Assembly: GCA_900771805.1 (NCBI GenBank)
Contig: CAAGPL010000045.1
Span: 1 to 64,000 of the forward strand
Direction: 5' to 3'
Length of the DNA: 64,000 bases
DNA from: Bacilli bacterium
GTDB taxonomy: Bacteria > Bacillota_I > Bacilli_A > RF39 > UBA660
This document shows positions 28,738 through 41,286 of this stretch, in pieces. How positions within the stretch are numbered: the stretch's first letter is position 1; each line of letters opens with the position of its first letter. Under the pieces are notes generated by a model. That model ran no database searches. It was given only the letters and a program-made list of their open reading frames with translations, and was not told the DNA's origin. The translations under genes and the position numbers were made by a program.

Positions 28738-30707
28738 TCTAAAGTGTCTTCTGATAAAGCCTTTTTTAAATCTTCCTTAGACATTTTACTATAACCTTTT
28801 ATCTTCTTTTCCTTAGCCATTTCTTTTAATTTTGAAAGATTTACATCATCTAACATTTCTTCAACTGGCATCTTACCATTTTCTGCCAAATAATCAATCT
28901 GTTCTTTTGTTAATGTTTCATGTTCTATTAAATTAGAAGCTATTAAATCAAGTAAATCTCTATTTTTTTCTATTATCTTTTTAGCTTTACTATAACAATC
29001 ATTAATTATTTTTCTAACTTCATTATCTATTTCTAATGCTACTTGGTCAGAGAAGTTTCTATTTTTATTATAATCTCTTCCTAAGAAAGAACTTCCTTCT
29101 GGAGTTTCTAATTGAACTGGTCCTAGACTAGACATTCCATATTCTGTTACCATGCTTCTAGCAATTTTTGTTGCTTTTGAAAAGTCATTATGTGCTCCGG
29201 TTGTTATTTCACCAAATACAACTTCTTCTGCAACACGACCTCCAAGTAACCCCATTATTTGTTCTAATAATTCTGTTTTAGTTGCTGTATACTTTTCTTC
29301 CTTTGGAAGCATTAAGTTATATCCACCAGCCTGTCCACGAGGAATAATAGTTACCTTCTGAACATCATTTGCATTATCTAATTTTATACCCAATACAGCA
29401 TGTCCAGCTTCATGATATGCTACTAATTTTTTTTCTTCTTTAGTATACTTCTTAGTTACCTTAGCAGGTCCCATAATAACTCTATCTATTGCCTCATCTA
29501 TCTCAGACATTGTAATTGCACTTTTTTCTCTTCTAACTGCAAGTAATGCAGCCTCATTAAGAAGGTTTTCTAAATCCGCACCAGAAAAACCAACTGTTCT
29601 TTTTGCAATACTATCTAAATGAACAGATTTAGATAGTATTTTTCCTCTTGCATGTACTTTTAATATTTCTTCTCTTGCCTTTTGTTCTGGAAGAGCAACA
29701 GTTACTTGTCTATCAAATCTACCAGGTCTTAAAAGAGCTGGATCAAGCACATCAGGTCTGTTAGTTGCTGCAATTATTATAATACCCTCATTAGCACCAA
29801 ACCCATCCATTTCAGTTAATAATTGGTTAAGAGTTTGTTCTCTTTCATCATGGCCACCACCAATACCAGTACCACGTTGACGACCTACTGCATCTATTTC
29901 ATCAATAAATATCAAGCAAGGTGCATTTTGTTTTGCTTGTTTAAACATATCTCTTACTCTAGATGCACCAACACCAACATATAATTCAACAAAGTCAGAA
30001 CCTGATATAAAATAAAATGGTGCATTAGCTTCGCCAGCTACTGCTTTAGCAAGTAATGTTTTACCTGTTCCTGGAGGACCAACTAATAAAACACCTTTAG
30101 GTATTCTTGCTCCTAATTTAGTAAATTTTTTTGGATTCTTTAAAAAATCTATTAATTCTTGTAATTCTTCTTTTTCTTCTGGTAAACCTGCAACATCTTT
30201 AAATGTTACTCTTCCATTATCTGGGTTTAATTTAGCTTTGCTTCTTCCAAAATCCATTGATCCTTTTTGACCATTTAATTGTTTAGTAAAAAACCAAAAT
30301 GCAAGACCAATTAATAATAAAGTAGGAGCAACATTTATTAAAAATGCTACCCATCCATTTGCAGATGGATCAGACTTAGAAATTATTTTAAAATCTTTTT
30401 CTTCACTTGATTTTACTATTTTATTAATAACAGTATCAGAAAGCGGAGTTTTAACTGTAAAAGTTTCACCATCTTTAGCATCTTTTAATTTTCCTTTAAT
30501 CTGATATGTATATGCTGCTGAAGAAGGTGTTATTACAATTTCTTCAACATTATTTTTATTTAATGCATTATTAAATTCATTATATGTTAACTCTTTATTA
30601 ATATTATTAGTCATATTATAAAATATTAACAAAGATAAACCTATAACAAGTAATAAAAAATATGGAACCATTCCCCTTTTCATATTCTGATTATTTTGAT
30701 TCATCAT
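28734..30707 (-). CDS. ftsH: ATP-dependent zinc metalloprotease FtsH
   Basis: 657 residues. There are two membrane helices (about 13-31 and 118-138). The AAA+ module has Walker A GPPGTGKT (about residue 208), Walker B LIFIDEID, and the SRH with [19 protein letters not shown]. The Zn site HEAGH is in [12 protein letters not shown] (about residue 433). It degrades membrane and short-lived regulatory proteins and is needed for sporulation in Bacillus. The start overlaps the 3' end of tilS by 17 bases, with AAGGAGG before it. The C-terminal tail carries a SAP-like [17 protein letters not shown] segment not typical of FtsH. Confidence 0.97.
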   Translation of the reverse strand: MMNQNNQNMKRGMVPYFLLLVIGLSLLIFYNMTNNINKELTYNEFNNALNKNNVEEIVITPSSAAYTYQIKGKLKDAKDGETFTVKTPLSDTVINKIVKSSEEKDFKIISKSDPSANGWVAFLINVAPTLLLIGLAFWFFTKQLNGQKGSMDFGRSKAKLNPDNGRVTFKDVAGLPEEKEELQELIDFLKNPKKFTKLGARIPKGVLLVGPPGTGKTLLAKAVAGEANAPFYFISGSDFVELYVGVGASRVRDMFKQAKQNAPCLIFIDEIDAVGRQRGTGIGGGHDEREQTLNQLLTEMDGFGANEGIIIIAATNRPDVLDPALLRPGRFDRQVTVALPEQKAREEILKVHARGKILSKSVHLDSIAKRTVGFSGADLENLLNEAALLAVRREKSAITMSEIDEAIDRVIMGPAKVTKKYTKEEKKLVAYHEAGHAVLGIKLDNANDVQKVTIIPRGQAGGYNLMLPKEEKYTATKTELLEQIMGLLGGRVAEEVVFGEITTGAHNDFSKATKIARSMVTEYGMSSLGPVQLETPEGSSFLGRDYNKNRNFSDQVALEIDNEVRKIINDCYSKAKKIIEKNRDLLDLIASNLIEHETLTKEQIDYLAENGKMPVEEMLDDVNLSKLKEMAKEKKIKGYSKMSKEDLKKALSEDTLE

Positions 30708-32034
30708 TATATTCCTCCTTGTAATACTTTAATATTATATCATAATTCCCAGTTTTTGACCTATCATATTTAGATTTCTTTATACCTGGAATCCAAATTA
30801 TATTATCATTTTTATCAGTTACAACAAAACAAGCATTTCTAATAGATGCTGGCACTTTATCATCTATTAAAATATCTTTAATTTTCTTTGTACCATTTAA
30901 ATTTAAAACTTCAATTTTATCTCCACTTTGTCTCATTCTCACATAAATAGGAAAATTAATATCATCTTTTTTGAAACAGGTAATATAATTGGTTGTGTTT
31001 TCTAAATTTTCTATTTCTTCTATTATATAACCATTTGGTAATTTGAGTTTACCAGAAAACAAAAAGCAATCTTTATTATAGTTATATTCCTTGTCGAAAT
31101 ATAACTTATTATATGATTTTATAATATTTATTTTATTTGGCATAGATAATTTTAAATTTGGTTTATTACTATATATTAAGTTAAAAATATTTTTTTTATG
31201 AATATTAGTTATTTTAACTATATCATTTTTATAAATTAGAAATAAATACTTTTCTATTATTTTTTGTACTATTAATTTATCTTGTTTTTTTAATAAATCT
31301 AGATTTACTATATTTTCATTAACAATAATTTTATAATAATCATTAACTATTTTATCCACATAATTATTATATTTAGAAATTTCATTAGAAAATTCCAAAA
31401 ATTTCCTGTGGATAAGTTTATTTTCTTCTTTCAGCTTAGGTAAAATGTATTTTCTAAATCTATTTCTTTTATAATTATCACTTAAATTTGACTTATCCAC
31501 AGCAAAAGATATATTATTTATTTCACACATATTCAATATATCTTCTTTTGTTAAATAAAGAAGAGGTCTTATGATTTTATAATTTTCACGATTAGAAATT
31601 AAACTAATACCACTATATCCTTTAAATGATGAGCCTCTTGATAATTTCATTAATATAGTTTCTACTAAATCATCACCATGATGTGCGGTAAATAAATATT
31701 TAGAGTTATATTTAATTAAAATTTTATCAAAAAATTTATATCTTTTATTTCTTGCTTCTTCTTCTGTAAATTTATTATTTTTATAGGAATCTATCTTCAT
31801 AAATTCAAAAATTATATTATTTAAAAAGCAATATTCTTTTAATTTTTTAGCCTCTAAATCACTTTCTTTTCTATGATTATGATGAACATGACAACAAATG
31901 ATTTTATTTTCTTTGTATTTATTTTTTAATAAATCAAGCAAAAACATAGAATCTGGTCCATATGACACTGCAACAACTAAACTGTCTTCAGGTTTAATAT
32001 TTAAAGTATCTAAAAAATTATTAACATCCTTCAT
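30691..32034 (-). CDS. tilS: tRNA(Ile)-lysidine synthase
   Basis: 447 residues. It modifies C34 of the AUA-reading tRNA-Ile. The PP-loop ATP motif reads SYGPDS (residues 24-29) where nearly all TilS have SGGPDS, so the second residue is Tyr rather than Gly. The rest of the N-terminal domain (CCHVHHNHRKESDLEA, TAHHGDDLVETILMKLSRG) and the C-terminal TilS domains are intact. It is directly upstream of ftsH as in Bacillus, but the hpt (hypoxanthine phosphoribosyltransferase) gene usually between them is absent. Confidence 0.92.
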   Translation of the reverse strand: MKDVNNFLDTLNIKPEDSLVVAVSYGPDSMFLLDLLKNKYKENKIICCHVHHNHRKESDLEAKKLKEYCFLNNIIFEFMKIDSYKNNKFTEEEARNKRYKFFDKILIKYNSKYLFTAHHGDDLVETILMKLSRGSSFKGYSGISLISNRENYKIIRPLLYLTKEDILNMCEINNISFAVDKSNLSDNYKRNRFRKYILPKLKEENKLIHRKFLEFSNEISKYNNYVDKIVNDYYKIIVNENIVNLDLLKKQDKLIVQKIIEKYLFLIYKNDIVKITNIHKKNIFNLIYSNKPNLKLSMPNKINIIKSYNKLYFDKEYNYNKDCFLFSGKLKLPNGYIIEEIENLENTTNYITCFKKDDINFPIYVRMRQSGDKIEVLNLNGTKKIKDILIDDKVPASIRNACFVVTDKNDNIIWIPGIKKSKYDRSKTGNYDIILKYYKEEYNDESK

Positions 32035-32111
32035 GAAATCACCTTAAGGTATATTGTAACATAAAAAGGAAAAAACAACACATTATATATAACATTTTAA
32101 TAAATTTTAAC

Positions 32112-32143
32112 AAAAAAAAGAAAGTTATATAAACTTTCTTTTA
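32112..32143 (-). terminator. Terminator of the rpoB-rpoC operon
   Basis: Arms AAAAGAAAGTTT and AACTTTCTTTT followed on the minus strand by eight T residues, right at the rpoC stop. Confidence 0.85.
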
Positions 32144-35100
32144 ATCAGTTAACTCATCTTCTAAAATATCTAAAACGTCATCATCTACTTGTTCACTTTC
32201 TAACTTATATTTAACATTAGAATAGTATTTTGAACCAGTACCAGCTGGTATTAATTTACCAATAATAACATTTTCTTTAAGACCAGTTAAATTATCAACT
32301 TTTCCTTTAATTGCTGCATCTGTTAAAATACGAGTTGTCTCTTGGAATGATGCTGCTGATAAGAATGAATCTGTTTCTAAAGATGCTTTAGTAATACCAA
32401 GCATAATAGGTCTTCCTGTAGCTGGTTTTTTACCATTTATAATAGCGTCTTTGTTAATTCTTGTAAATTCATGCATAGAAACTAACTTTCCATCTACTAA
32501 ATTTGTTTCTCCTGGATCTACAATTCTTATACGAGCAATCATACGACGAGCAAGTATTTCAATGTGTTTATCAGACACATCAACACCTTGAGATTTATAA
32601 ACCTTTTGAACTTCATATAATATATAATTTTGTGCAGTAATAGGATCTGTTACAGCAAGTAACTCTTTTGGATTTATAGAACCTATATTAAGAGCATCTC
32701 CCGCCTTTACTTCCTGTCCTAATTCAACACATAATTTTACACCATAATTAGTAGTATGTTCTCTTGATTCAACATCATTTGTAATTTCTATTTTATATTT
32801 ACCATTTACTTCATCTATTTTTGTTATCTTACCATTTATTTCAGCAACTGTTGACTTAGCTTTTGGATTTCTAGCTTCAAATAATTCTTGTACACGAGGT
32901 AGACCTTGAGTTATATCAGCACCTGATGCAACACCACCATTGTGGAAAGTACGCATTGTAAGCTGTGTACCAGGCTCTCCGATTGATTGTGCGGCCATAA
33001 TACCAACTGCTTCACCAATTTCAACTAAATTACCTGTTGCAAGATTTGTACCATAACAATGTTTACAAATTCCATTTTCAGTCTTACAAGTTAAAGCAGT
33101 TCTAATTTCAACTTCAGTAATACCTGCTTTATCGATTTTATCAGCTATAGGCTCTGTTATTAACTCGTTTTTATCTATTATCAATTCTTTTGTTTCTGGA
33201 TTTATTACCTTTTTATTAGTATATCTTCCAACAATACGTTCATGAAGACTTTCAATTACAGTTCCAGCAGCATCATCTATAAATGCTTTTACTGTAACAC
33301 CTTGAATTGTACCACAATCTTCTTCTCTTACTATAACATCTTGAACAACATCAACTAAACGTCTTGTTAGGTAACCAGAATCAGCTGTTTTAAGAGCTGT
33401 ATCAGCATTACCTTTACGAGTTCCGTGAGTAGATATAAAGTATTCTGATACTGATAATCCATCAACAAACGATGATGTAACTGGAATTTCTACAGCATCA
33501 CCATTTGGTTTTGCAAGAAGTCCACGCATACCAGCCATTTGGTTATATTGTCCAATTGAACCACGAGCACCTGAGTTAACCATCATCATAATTGGATTAT
33601 CTGTTAGAGATTCAACTTTTTGTTTTAATTCTTTTTCTACTTCACTTGTTGTATTATTCCATACTTCACAAACCTTTTCGTAACGTTCTCTCTCTGTTAT
33701 TAAACCACGTCTATATTGTTTATTTATAGCATCTACTATCTTTTGTGATTTTTCAATTATTTCATTTTTGTGTTCACTTTTTACAACATCAGCAATTGAA
33801 ATTGAAATACCTGATAAAGTAGAATACTTAAATCCTAGATTCTTTAATTTATCTAGATATATAGAAGTTTCTGTTGTTTTATAACGTTTAAATACTTGAG
33901 CAATTATTTTCTTTAAGTCACCTTTAGCAAAAGGTTTTACTATTTCCTTGTCTTTAATTTCTTCTGGAATATTAGAGCCTCTTTTTAAGAAATGAACAAT
34001 TGGTGTAGTTCCTTCATAATTAGCTTTTGAAGGTTCATTTATATATTGAAAACCATCTGGTAATATTTCATTAAATAGTAATTTACCAACTGTTGTTACT
34101 AAATACATTTCTTTTTGCTCTTCTGTAAACATCTTATACTTAAATGATTTTGCTGGTAATGCTATTCTAGCATGAAGAGTAACTTCTCTTCTTTCATAAG
34201 CTTCAATAGCTTCATTAGCATTCTTAAATACTCTACCTTCTCCTTTATCACCAGGTTTTTCAGTAGTTATGTAATAGTTACCTAAAACCATGTCTTGCGA
34301 TGGAGTAACGATTGGTTTACCATCTTTAGGATCTAGTATGTTATTTGAAGATAACATAAGTAATCTTGCTTCAGCTTGCGCTGCTTCAGAAAGTGGTACG
34401 TGAACAGCCATTTGGTCACCATCAAAGTCTGCGTTAAATCCAGCACAAACAAGTGGGTGTAATCTAATAGCCTTACCACTTACTAACTTAGGTTCAAATG
34501 CTTGAATACCTAATCTGTGAAGTGTTGGAGCACGGTTTAACATTACTGGATGTTCTTTAATAACATCTTCAACAACATCCCATACTCTTTCATCTTGATT
34601 TTCAATCATCTTTTTAGCAGATTTAATATTGTGAACTATATCTCTTTCTACTAAACCATGAATAACATGTGGTTTAAATAATTCAAGTGCCATTTCTTTT
34701 GGAATACCACATTGATACATCTTAAGTTCTGGACCAACAGCAATAACACTACGTCCTGAATAGTCAACACGTTTACCAAGTAAGTTTTGACGGAAACGTC
34801 CTTGTTTACCTTTTAACATAGAAGAAATTGATTTAAGTGGTCTGTTTGATGGACCTGTAACATTTCTACCACGTCTTCCGTTATCGAATAAAGCATCAAC
34901 AGCTTCTTGAAGCATTCTTTTTTCATTTTGAACAATGATTGACGGAGCATTTAACTCAAGTAATTTTTTCAAACGATTATTACGATTAATAACACGTCTA
35001 TATAAATCATTTAAATCACTTGTAGCAAAACGACCACCATCTAATTGAATCATTGGTCTTAACTCTGGAGGTATAACAGGAAGAGCTGTTAATATCATCC

Positions 35101-35773
35101 ATTCAGGTTTATTTCCTGATTTATTAAATGAATCTAATATATCTAATCTCTTTAATAATCTTGTTTTCTTTTGCTCTGAAGCACCTTCTAATTCTTCTTC
35201 TATTTTTGCTATTTCAGATTTAACATCTATTTCTTTTAGAAGTTTTAATATTGCTTCAGCTCCCATACCAACTTCAAAAGTATTTCCGTATTTTTCATAA
35301 TAAGCACGATATTCCTTATCAGATAAAGTTTGTTTCTTTTCAAGAGGAGCTGCACCAGGATTAATAACTACGTATGATACAAAGTATAATACTTCTTCTA
35401 AGTCTCTTGGAGACATATCAAGTACTAATCCCATACGACTTGGTACACCTTTAAAAAACCAAATATGAGATACTGGAGTAGCAAGTTCAATATGACCCAT
35501 ACGTTCACGACGAACTTTAGATTTAGTAACTTCTACTCCACATCTATCACACACGATATCTTTAAATCTTAATCTCTTGTATTTTCCACAAGCACATTCA
35601 TAATCTTTAGTTGGTCCAAATATTTTTTCACAGAATAAACCATCTCTTTCAGGTTTTAAAGTACGATAATTTATTGTTTCTGGTTTTTTTACTTCGCCAT
35701 AAGACCATTCACGAATTTGTTCGGGTGAAGCGATAGATATTTTAATACCTTCAAATCTATTTGCATCTAACAT
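32141..35773 (-). CDS. rpoC: DNA-directed RNA polymerase beta' subunit
   Basis: 1210 residues. The N-terminal zinc finger uses Cys60, Cys62, Cys75 and Cys78 (CACGKYKRL...CDRCG). The catalytic Mg loop [12 protein letters not shown] is near residue 450. The bridge helix/trigger loop region has [14 protein letters not shown], and the second Zn site is [13 protein letters not shown], followed by [20 protein letters not shown]. The start codon overlaps the rpoB stop by one base. Length and domains are standard for Firmicutes. Confidence 0.98.
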   Translation of the reverse strand: MLDANRFEGIKISIASPEQIREWSYGEVKKPETINYRTLKPERDGLFCEKIFGPTKDYECACGKYKRLRFKDIVCDRCGVEVTKSKVRRERMGHIELATPVSHIWFFKGVPSRMGLVLDMSPRDLEEVLYFVSYVVINPGAAPLEKKQTLSDKEYRAYYEKYGNTFEVGMGAEAILKLLKEIDVKSEIAKIEEELEGASEQKKTRLLKRLDILDSFNKSGNKPEWMILTALPVIPPELRPMIQLDGGRFATSDLNDLYRRVINRNNRLKKLLELNAPSIIVQNEKRMLQEAVDALFDNGRRGRNVTGPSNRPLKSISSMLKGKQGRFRQNLLGKRVDYSGRSVIAVGPELKMYQCGIPKEMALELFKPHVIHGLVERDIVHNIKSAKKMIENQDERVWDVVEDVIKEHPVMLNRAPTLHRLGIQAFEPKLVSGKAIRLHPLVCAGFNADFDGDQMAVHVPLSEAAQAEARLLMLSSNNILDPKDGKPIVTPSQDMVLGNYYITTEKPGDKGEGRVFKNANEAIEAYERREVTLHARIALPAKSFKYKMFTEEQKEMYLVTTVGKLLFNEILPDGFQYINEPSKANYEGTTPIVHFLKRGSNIPEEIKDKEIVKPFAKGDLKKIIAQVFKRYKTTETSIYLDKLKNLGFKYSTLSGISISIADVVKSEHKNEIIEKSQKIVDAINKQYRRGLITERERYEKVCEVWNNTTSEVEKELKQKVESLTDNPIMMMVNSGARGSIGQYNQMAGMRGLLAKPNGDAVEIPVTSSFVDGLSVSEYFISTHGTRKGNADTALKTADSGYLTRRLVDVVQDVIVREEDCGTIQGVTVKAFIDDAAGTVIESLHERIVGRYTNKKVINPETKELIIDKNELITEPIADKIDKAGITEVEIRTALTCKTENGICKHCYGTNLATGNLVEIGEAVGIMAAQSIGEPGTQLTMRTFHNGGVASGADITQGLPRVQELFEARNPKAKSTVAEINGKITKIDEVNGKYKIEITNDVESREHTTNYGVKLCVELGQEVKAGDALNIGSINPKELLAVTDPITAQNYILYEVQKVYKSQGVDVSDKHIEILARRMIARIRIVDPGETNLVDGKLVSMHEFTRINKDAIINGKKPATGRPIMLGITKASLETDSFLSAASFQETTRILTDAAIKGKVDNLTGLKENVIIGKLIPAGTGSKYYSNVKYKLESEQVDDDVLDILEDELTD

Positions 35774-38700
35774 TATTCTTCATCCCCTTCCACTAATTCA
35801 TCTAAATTATCTTCTAATTCAGATTCAAAATCATCTTCTTCATCTTCTTCGATAGAATCATCTAATGATTCTTTTTCCTGTGATGAATTTGATTTAATCA
35901 TTGAAACATTATCAATTTCTTCTATTGATAATGGAGAAGCTTCTTTATCTTCCTCTTCTTCTAGAGTTTTAACATCAACTTCCTTACCATCATCAGTAAT
36001 CATTGCAATATTTAATCCTAAAGCTTGGAATTCTTTAACTAATACACGGAAACTTTCTGGAACCCCTGCTTGATTAATTGGTTTTCCTTTAACGATTGAT
36101 TCATATACTTTTACACGTCCTACAACATCATCTGATTTAACAGTTAAAATTTCTTGAAGTACATTAGCAGCTCCATATGCATATAAAGCCCAAACTTCCA
36201 TTTCACCAAATCTTTGTCCACCAAATTGTGCCTTACCACCTAAAGGTTGTTGTGTAACTAATGAATATGGACCAGTTGCACGAGCATGCAATTTATCATC
36301 AACCATATGGTCAAGCTTAATCATATACATAACACCAACAGCAACACGATTATCAAAAGGTTCACCTGTTTTACCATTATATAAAACTGTTTTACCATCA
36401 AGATCCATTCCAGCTTCACTCATCATTTCTTGAATATCATCCCATGTAGCACCATCAAATACTGGAGTAGATGTATAAACACCTAATTTTTTAGCAGCCA
36501 TACCTAAATGCATTTCTAAAACTTGCCCAGGGTTCATACGTGATGGAACTCCAAGAGGGTTAAGTAAAATATCTACTGGTGTACCATCTGGTAAGTATGG
36601 CATATCTTCTTGTGGAACAACAAGTGATACAACACCTTTATTTCCATGACGACCAGCCATTTTGTCACCAACTTGAATCTTACGTTTTTGAACTATATAT
36701 ACACGAATTTCTTTTGAAACACCACTTGGTAATTCATCAGAATCCTTTTTAGTATAAATCTTTATATCATGAACTATACCAGCTCCACCATGTGGAACTC
36801 TAAGAGATGTATCTCTTACTTCACGGGTCTTCTCACCGAAGATTGCATGTAATAATTTTTCCTCAGAAGTAAGCTCAACCATTCCTTTTGGAGTTACTTT
36901 ACCAACTAAGATATCGCCTTCTTTTACTTCTGTACCTATTCTAATAATACCATTTGAATCTAGGTTCTTACGTGCTTCTTCACTTACGTTTGGAATATCA
37001 CGAGTAATCTCTTCAGGGCCTAACTTAGTATCACGGCATTGAATTTCGTAATCCTCTAAATATATAGAAGTTAAAGCATCTTCTTTTACCATTTTTTCAT
37101 TTAATATAACAGCATCCTCATAGTCATATCCGTTATATGTCATAAATGCAACAACTAAGTTTTTACCTAAAGCAACTTCACCCTTATCAGTTGAAGGTCC
37201 ATCTGCTATTACTTGTCCACGTTTAACACTATCACCTATTCTAACAATTGGTCTTTGATGATAACATGTTCCAGCGTTAGATCCTTCAAAATTCTTAAGT
37301 AAATATATATCTTTTGCTTTTGCTGTTTTTACAATTATTTTCTTTCCATCTACATATTCAACTACACCATCAGCTTTAGCTAAAACAACTACACCAGAAT
37401 CCTTAGCTGCTTGACCTTCTACACCAGTTGCAACTAATGCTGCCTCAGGTTTTAATAAAGGTAGTGCTTGACGCTGCATGTTACATCCCATTAGTGCACG
37501 TTTTCCATCATCATGATCAAGGAATGGTATACAACTTGTTGTAACTGAAACAATTTGTTGAGGTGCAACATCGATATAATCAATTTCACTTGGTTTTGCT
37601 AATATATTTTCACCATTTTGTCTAGCTGGACAATGTTCTTCCACTATATTTCCATTTTCCATTTTTACATTAGCCTGAGAAATAATATGTCCGTTTTCCT
37701 CATCAGCAGTTAAATAATCTATTTGATCTAATAATTTACCTTCTTTAACTCTTCTATATGGAGTCATTATAAATCCATATTCGTTTACTTTCGCATAATT
37801 TGCAAGTGATGTAATAAGACCTATATTAGCTCCTTCTGGAGATTCAATAGGACAAATTCTACCATAGTGTGATACGTTAACGTCACGAACTTCCATAGCA
37901 GCTCTATCACGAGAAAGTCCACCAGGACCAAGAGCAGATAAACGACGTTTATTATTTAATTCTGATAATGGATTAATTTGATCCATAAATTGTGATAATG
38001 GACTTGATCCAAAGAATTCTTTAATAACTGCTGTTATTGGTCTTATATTTATTAATGTTTTTGGAGTTGCAGTTTCAACATCTAAAGTAGTCATTCTTTC
38101 TCTGATTACCCTTTCCATACGTGCAACACCAACTCTAAATTGGTTTTGTAGTAACTCACCTACTTGTCTTAAACGACGGTTAGATAAATGATCTATTTCA
38201 TCTATAGTACCTACGTTTTGTAAAAGATTCAAATAATATGATACTGAAGCATATATATCTGATATTGTAAGTGTTTTAACTGTAAGTGATTGATCATTAC
38301 CAATAATTTTTATTACTTTTTCTGGTTCAATTGGAGAATAAATACTAACTATTTGAACCATAGTATGATCATCTAATTCTTTATCTAATGTAGCATCAAC
38401 CATTCCATAACCATTTTTGAAAATTGGTTTTAATTTTTCTAACACATCATGAGTAACCTTTGTACCCTTAGATACTACTACTTTATCATCAACTTTTATA
38501 TCTTCCGCTAAGATTTGATTTAATAATCTATCACAAACATCTAATTTTTTATTGAATTTATAACGTCCAACTTTTGCCAAATCATATCTAAATGAATCAA
38601 AAAATCTAGTTATTAATTGGTTTTTAGCACTATCTAAAGTTGCAGGTTCACCTGGTTTTAACTTTTCATATATTTCAAGTAAAGCTTCATCAGTATTTTT

Positions 38701-39378
38701 AGTAGAATCCTTTGATAAACTATTTATTAAATATTCATCTTGACCAAATAATTTTAGTATATCTTCATCACTAGAAAGCCCAAATGCTCTTAAAAATGCA
38801 GTTATAACAACTTTTCTATTACGGTCTATTCTAACATCTACTACATCCTTACTATTTAGTTTATACTCAAGCCAAGTACCTTTATTAGGAATTAATTGAG
38901 AAGAAATTATAGAACGTCCATTCTTATCTATTTCTCTTCCATAATATACGCTTGGAGAACGTACTAATTGTGATACAATAACACGTTCTGAACCATTAAA
39001 AATAAATGATCCAGAATCTGTCATAAGTGGCATATCACCTAAGAATATTTCTTGTTCTTTTACCTCACCCGTTTCATTATTGAAAAGACGAGTTTGAACT
39101 TTTAAAGGAGATGCATATGTAGTTTTTTTCTCCTTGCATTCTTTAATTGTATGCCTTGGTTCATCAAAAGAATATTCACCAAATTCTAAAGATAATGTTC
39201 CAGAGAAATTTTCTACTGGGCTTATTTCCTCTAACACTTCTTTTATTCCATCTTGAATAAACCAATCATAAGATTTTGTTTGTATCTCTAAAAGATCAGC
39301 TAACTCTAATGAATTAGTTACTCTAGAGAAATCTCTTCTTTCACGGTATTCGTTTACTTTTTTTATTTTATAAGCCAC
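35773..39378 (-). CDS. rpoB: DNA-directed RNA polymerase beta subunit
   Basis: 1201 residues. It shows the rifampicin-region block [20 protein letters not shown], the GRHGNKGV and [20 protein letters not shown] signatures, and a Lys-rich NTP channel segment. The last 70 residues are an acidic tail ([18 protein letters not shown]...) longer than in many relatives. In the rifampicin region, Asp, His-equivalent Asn (NNKRR) and Ser positions can be read: where many bacteria have THKRR this protein has NNKRR. It has its own promoter after a terminator and is coupled to rpoC. Confidence 0.98.
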   Translation of the reverse strand: MAYKIKKVNEYRERRDFSRVTNSLELADLLEIQTKSYDWFIQDGIKEVLEEISPVENFSGTLSLEFGEYSFDEPRHTIKECKEKKTTYASPLKVQTRLFNNETGEVKEQEIFLGDMPLMTDSGSFIFNGSERVIVSQLVRSPSVYYGREIDKNGRSIISSQLIPNKGTWLEYKLNSKDVVDVRIDRNRKVVITAFLRAFGLSSDEDILKLFGQDEYLINSLSKDSTKNTDEALLEIYEKLKPGEPATLDSAKNQLITRFFDSFRYDLAKVGRYKFNKKLDVCDRLLNQILAEDIKVDDKVVVSKGTKVTHDVLEKLKPIFKNGYGMVDATLDKELDDHTMVQIVSIYSPIEPEKVIKIIGNDQSLTVKTLTISDIYASVSYYLNLLQNVGTIDEIDHLSNRRLRQVGELLQNQFRVGVARMERVIRERMTTLDVETATPKTLINIRPITAVIKEFFGSSPLSQFMDQINPLSELNNKRRLSALGPGGLSRDRAAMEVRDVNVSHYGRICPIESPEGANIGLITSLANYAKVNEYGFIMTPYRRVKEGKLLDQIDYLTADEENGHIISQANVKMENGNIVEEHCPARQNGENILAKPSEIDYIDVAPQQIVSVTTSCIPFLDHDDGKRALMGCNMQRQALPLLKPEAALVATGVEGQAAKDSGVVVLAKADGVVEYVDGKKIIVKTAKAKDIYLLKNFEGSNAGTCYHQRPIVRIGDSVKRGQVIADGPSTDKGEVALGKNLVVAFMTYNGYDYEDAVILNEKMVKEDALTSIYLEDYEIQCRDTKLGPEEITRDIPNVSEEARKNLDSNGIIRIGTEVKEGDILVGKVTPKGMVELTSEEKLLHAIFGEKTREVRDTSLRVPHGGAGIVHDIKIYTKKDSDELPSGVSKEIRVYIVQKRKIQVGDKMAGRHGNKGVVSLVVPQEDMPYLPDGTPVDILLNPLGVPSRMNPGQVLEMHLGMAAKKLGVYTSTPVFDGATWDDIQEMMSEAGMDLDGKTVLYNGKTGEPFDNRVAVGVMYMIKLDHMVDDKLHARATGPYSLVTQQPLGGKAQFGGQRFGEMEVWALYAYGAANVLQEILTVKSDDVVGRVKVYESIVKGKPINQAGVPESFRVLVKEFQALGLNIAMITDDGKEVDVKTLEEEEDKEASPLSIEEIDNVSMIKSNSSQEKESLDDSIEEDEEDDFESELEDNLDELVEGDEE

Positions 39379-39448
39379 GCAATTCCACCCCTAAACTATA
39401 AAATTTTAAAGAACATGTCTAAAATTAAAGACACAGTACCAATTTAAA

Positions 39449-39477
39449 ATGTTACATTAAAAATCTATAATTGTCAA
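39449..39477 (-). promoter_or_regulatory. Promoter of rpoB
   Basis: TTGACA (39472-39477) and TAACAT (39449-39454) on the minus strand, 17 bases apart, lying between the upstream terminator and rpoB. Confidence 0.65.
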
Positions 39478-39487
39478 TCAATTTTAC

Positions 39488-39523
39488 AAAAAAACACAAA
39501 TAATTTTAATATTTGCGTTTTTT
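39488..39523 (-). terminator. Terminator between the methyltransferase gene and rpoB
   Basis: Minus-strand arms ACGCAAATA and TATTTGTGT followed by a T run. Confidence 0.7.
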
Positions 39524-39540
39524 TATTATTTTATTCATTA

Positions 39541-40125
39541 TTATTTTGCTTTTATAATGAAAAAACCTTTTTTTCTATTTATTAAATCAACACTATTATA
39601 TATATATTTCATATCTCTAATTAAAGATAAAGCCCCCTTATCTTTTCTAACAACAATCCATATTTCACCATTTTCTTTTAAATGATTTTTACCATTCATA
39701 ACAATTTCATATAGTTTTTCTTTACCAACTCTTATAGGTGGATTAGATAATATGTAATCATATTTATTATTTATATTTAAATATGCATCAGAAAAAAATA
39801 CATTAGCCTTTATATCTTGATTTTTTAACGCTAATTTCGCTAGATTTATTGCCCTTTTATTAATATCACACATATCAACATTAAAACCTCGAATTGCAGC
39901 ATATATACCAATAGCACCTGTTCCGCAACCTATATCTAAAAATTTTTTTTCATGTGAATTATTATACACAAATGTTTTTAACAATAATTCTGTTCCAAAA
40001 TCCAACTCATTTTTAGAAAATACACCATTATCAGTATAAAAATAATAATTAGTATCATTCATAGAAACTTTCACTTTTTTTATTTCTGATTTTAAATTTT
40101 CTTCATTAGTAAAATAATGTGCCAT
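39541..40125 (-). CDS. RsmC/YbxB-type class I SAM-dependent methyltransferase
   Basis: 194 residues. SAM motif I is FLDIGCGTGAIGIYAA, and the substrate motif is LSNPPIRVGKE (NPP type), as in 16S rRNA guanine-N2 methyltransferases. It matches YbxB, the conserved gene between rplL and rpoB in Bacillus, so an rRNA methyltransferase role is likely but the target base is not established. It follows rplL after a terminator and precedes the rpoB promoter. Confidence 0.88.
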   Translation of the reverse strand: MAHYFTNEENLKSEIKKVKVSMNDTNYYFYTDNGVFSKNELDFGTELLLKTFVYNNSHEKKFLDIGCGTGAIGIYAAIRGFNVDMCDINKRAINLAKLALKNQDIKANVFFSDAYLNINNKYDYILSNPPIRVGKEKLYEIVMNGKNHLKENGEIWIVVRKDKGALSLIRDMKYIYNSVDLINRKKGFFIIKAK

Positions 40126-40151
40126 ATATAATCACCCATATCAATTATAAC

Positions 40152-40180
40152 AAAAAAGAACTACAATATGTAGTTCTTTA
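40152..40180 (-). terminator. Terminator after rplL
   Basis: Minus-strand arms AAAGAACTACA and TGTAGTTCTTT followed by TTTT. Confidence 0.8.
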
Positions 40181-40198
40181 AGTACTTATTTAACTAAA

Positions 40199-40567
40199 TT
40201 ATGCAAGTTCAACAGTTGCGCCAGCTTCTTCTAGCTTAGCTTTAATATCGTTAGCTTCTTCCATTGGAGCGTTTTCTTTAACATTTCCACCTTCATCAGC
40301 TAACTTCTTAGCTTCCATTAATCCTAGACCAGTAATATCTCTAATTGCTTTAATAACTTGGATCTTAGCTGCTCCAGCATCTTTTAATACTACAGTTGCA
40401 GAAGTTTTTTCTTCAGCTTGTGCTCCAGCTACTGGTTGAGCAGCAACTGCAACAGCACTTGGATCTACTCCAAACTCTTCTTTCATTGCATCTACTAATT
40501 CTTTTACTTCAAGAATTTTCATTTCCTTTATTGCATCAATAATTTCTTGTGTACTTAATTTTGCCAT
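40199..40567 (-). CDS. rplL: 50S ribosomal protein L7/L12
   Basis: 122 residues: an N-terminal dimerisation domain (STQEIIDAIKEMKILEVKEL), an Ala/Val-rich hinge, and the factor-binding C-terminal domain with KIQVIKAIRDITGLGLMEAKKLADEG. It forms the ribosomal stalk that recruits translation GTPases. It is 22 bases downstream of rplJ in the classical L10 operon. Confidence 0.98.
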   Translation of the reverse strand: MAKLSTQEIIDAIKEMKILEVKELVDAMKEEFGVDPSAVAVAAQPVAGAQAEEKTSATVVLKDAGAAKIQVIKAIRDITGLGLMEAKKLADEGGNVKENAPMEEANDIKAKLEEAGATVELA

Positions 40568-40589
40568 TTTATTTTCCTCCTAATTTTTA

Positions 40590-41087
40590 TTATTTTTCTT
40601 CCTCTAAATTTTGACTATGTAAGTCAAGACATATTGCAACATTCTTAACATGTTCCATTAATCCTGCTGCAAACATAGTAAGTAATCCATCTCTTGATGG
40701 TATTGTTGCTAATTTGTTTAATTCTTCTAAGCTTGCTTCTTTTCCATCTACATAACCACCTTTTAATTCAAGTGCTGGGTGAGTTTTAGCAAAATCTGCT
40801 AAAACTTTAATTGCAGCAATTTCATCATCAGATGTAGCCATGGCAGATGGTCCTTCTAAACATTCATCTAATTTGATTGAAAGTTTATCAAAAGCTCTTT
40901 TAGTCAAAGTATTTTTATATACTTTATAAGAAGAATTTTCTTCACGTAATTTGCGACGTAATTCAACAATTTCAGCGTCTGTTAAACCACGATAATCAAA
41001 TAGTACAACACTATTTGCATTTTTAACACGTTCAGCAATTTCATTAACAACTTCTTCTTTTTTAGCTATTATAGCTTGGTTTGCCAT
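40590..41087 (-). CDS. rplJ: 50S ribosomal protein L10
   Basis: 165 residues with SVVLFDYRGLTDAEIVELRRKLRE-type N-terminal signature (key part DYRGLT), TLTKRAF and EGPSAMATSDDE. It anchors the L7/L12 stalk to 23S rRNA and autoregulates its operon. The mRNA leader it is expected to bind lies immediately upstream (see the leader entry). Confidence 0.97.
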   Translation of the reverse strand: MANQAIIAKKEEVVNEIAERVKNANSVVLFDYRGLTDAEIVELRRKLREENSSYKVYKNTLTKRAFDKLSIKLDECLEGPSAMATSDDEIAAIKVLADFAKTHPALELKGGYVDGKEASLEELNKLATIPSRDGLLTMFAAGLMEHVKNVAICLDLHSQNLEEEK

Positions 41088-41104
41088 GTTTCTTCCTCCT
41101 TTAA

Positions 41105-41262
41105 TTTTAGTATAAGTACCTAATTAAAAAGTCTTCATGACAAAGACATGAAGACCTTAAAATCCATTTTTTGATTTTGTCCTCGGTAGGAATACTAGTT
41201 ATGTGATTATATCACTCCTACTGTCTTTGGTACTATATAATTACGCTCTTTGAGCAATAACT
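41105..41262 (-). promoter_or_regulatory. L10 leader (autoregulatory rplJ-rplL 5' UTR) with attenuator
   Basis: The minus strand contains ACCAAAGACAGTAGGAGTG and, after a variable loop, ATTCCTACCGAGGACAA, which pair as AGTAGGA/TCCTACC. This is the conserved core of the Firmicutes L10(L12)4-binding leader, including the asymmetric kink-turn side. Downstream is a strong hairpin GTCTTCATG/CATGAAGAC followed by TTTTT (41126-41158), an intrinsic terminator before the rplJ start. The arrangement indicates transcription attenuation controlled by free L10-L12. Confidence 0.85.
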
Positions 41263-41286
41263 ACTAACATTTTAAATCATTTTATA

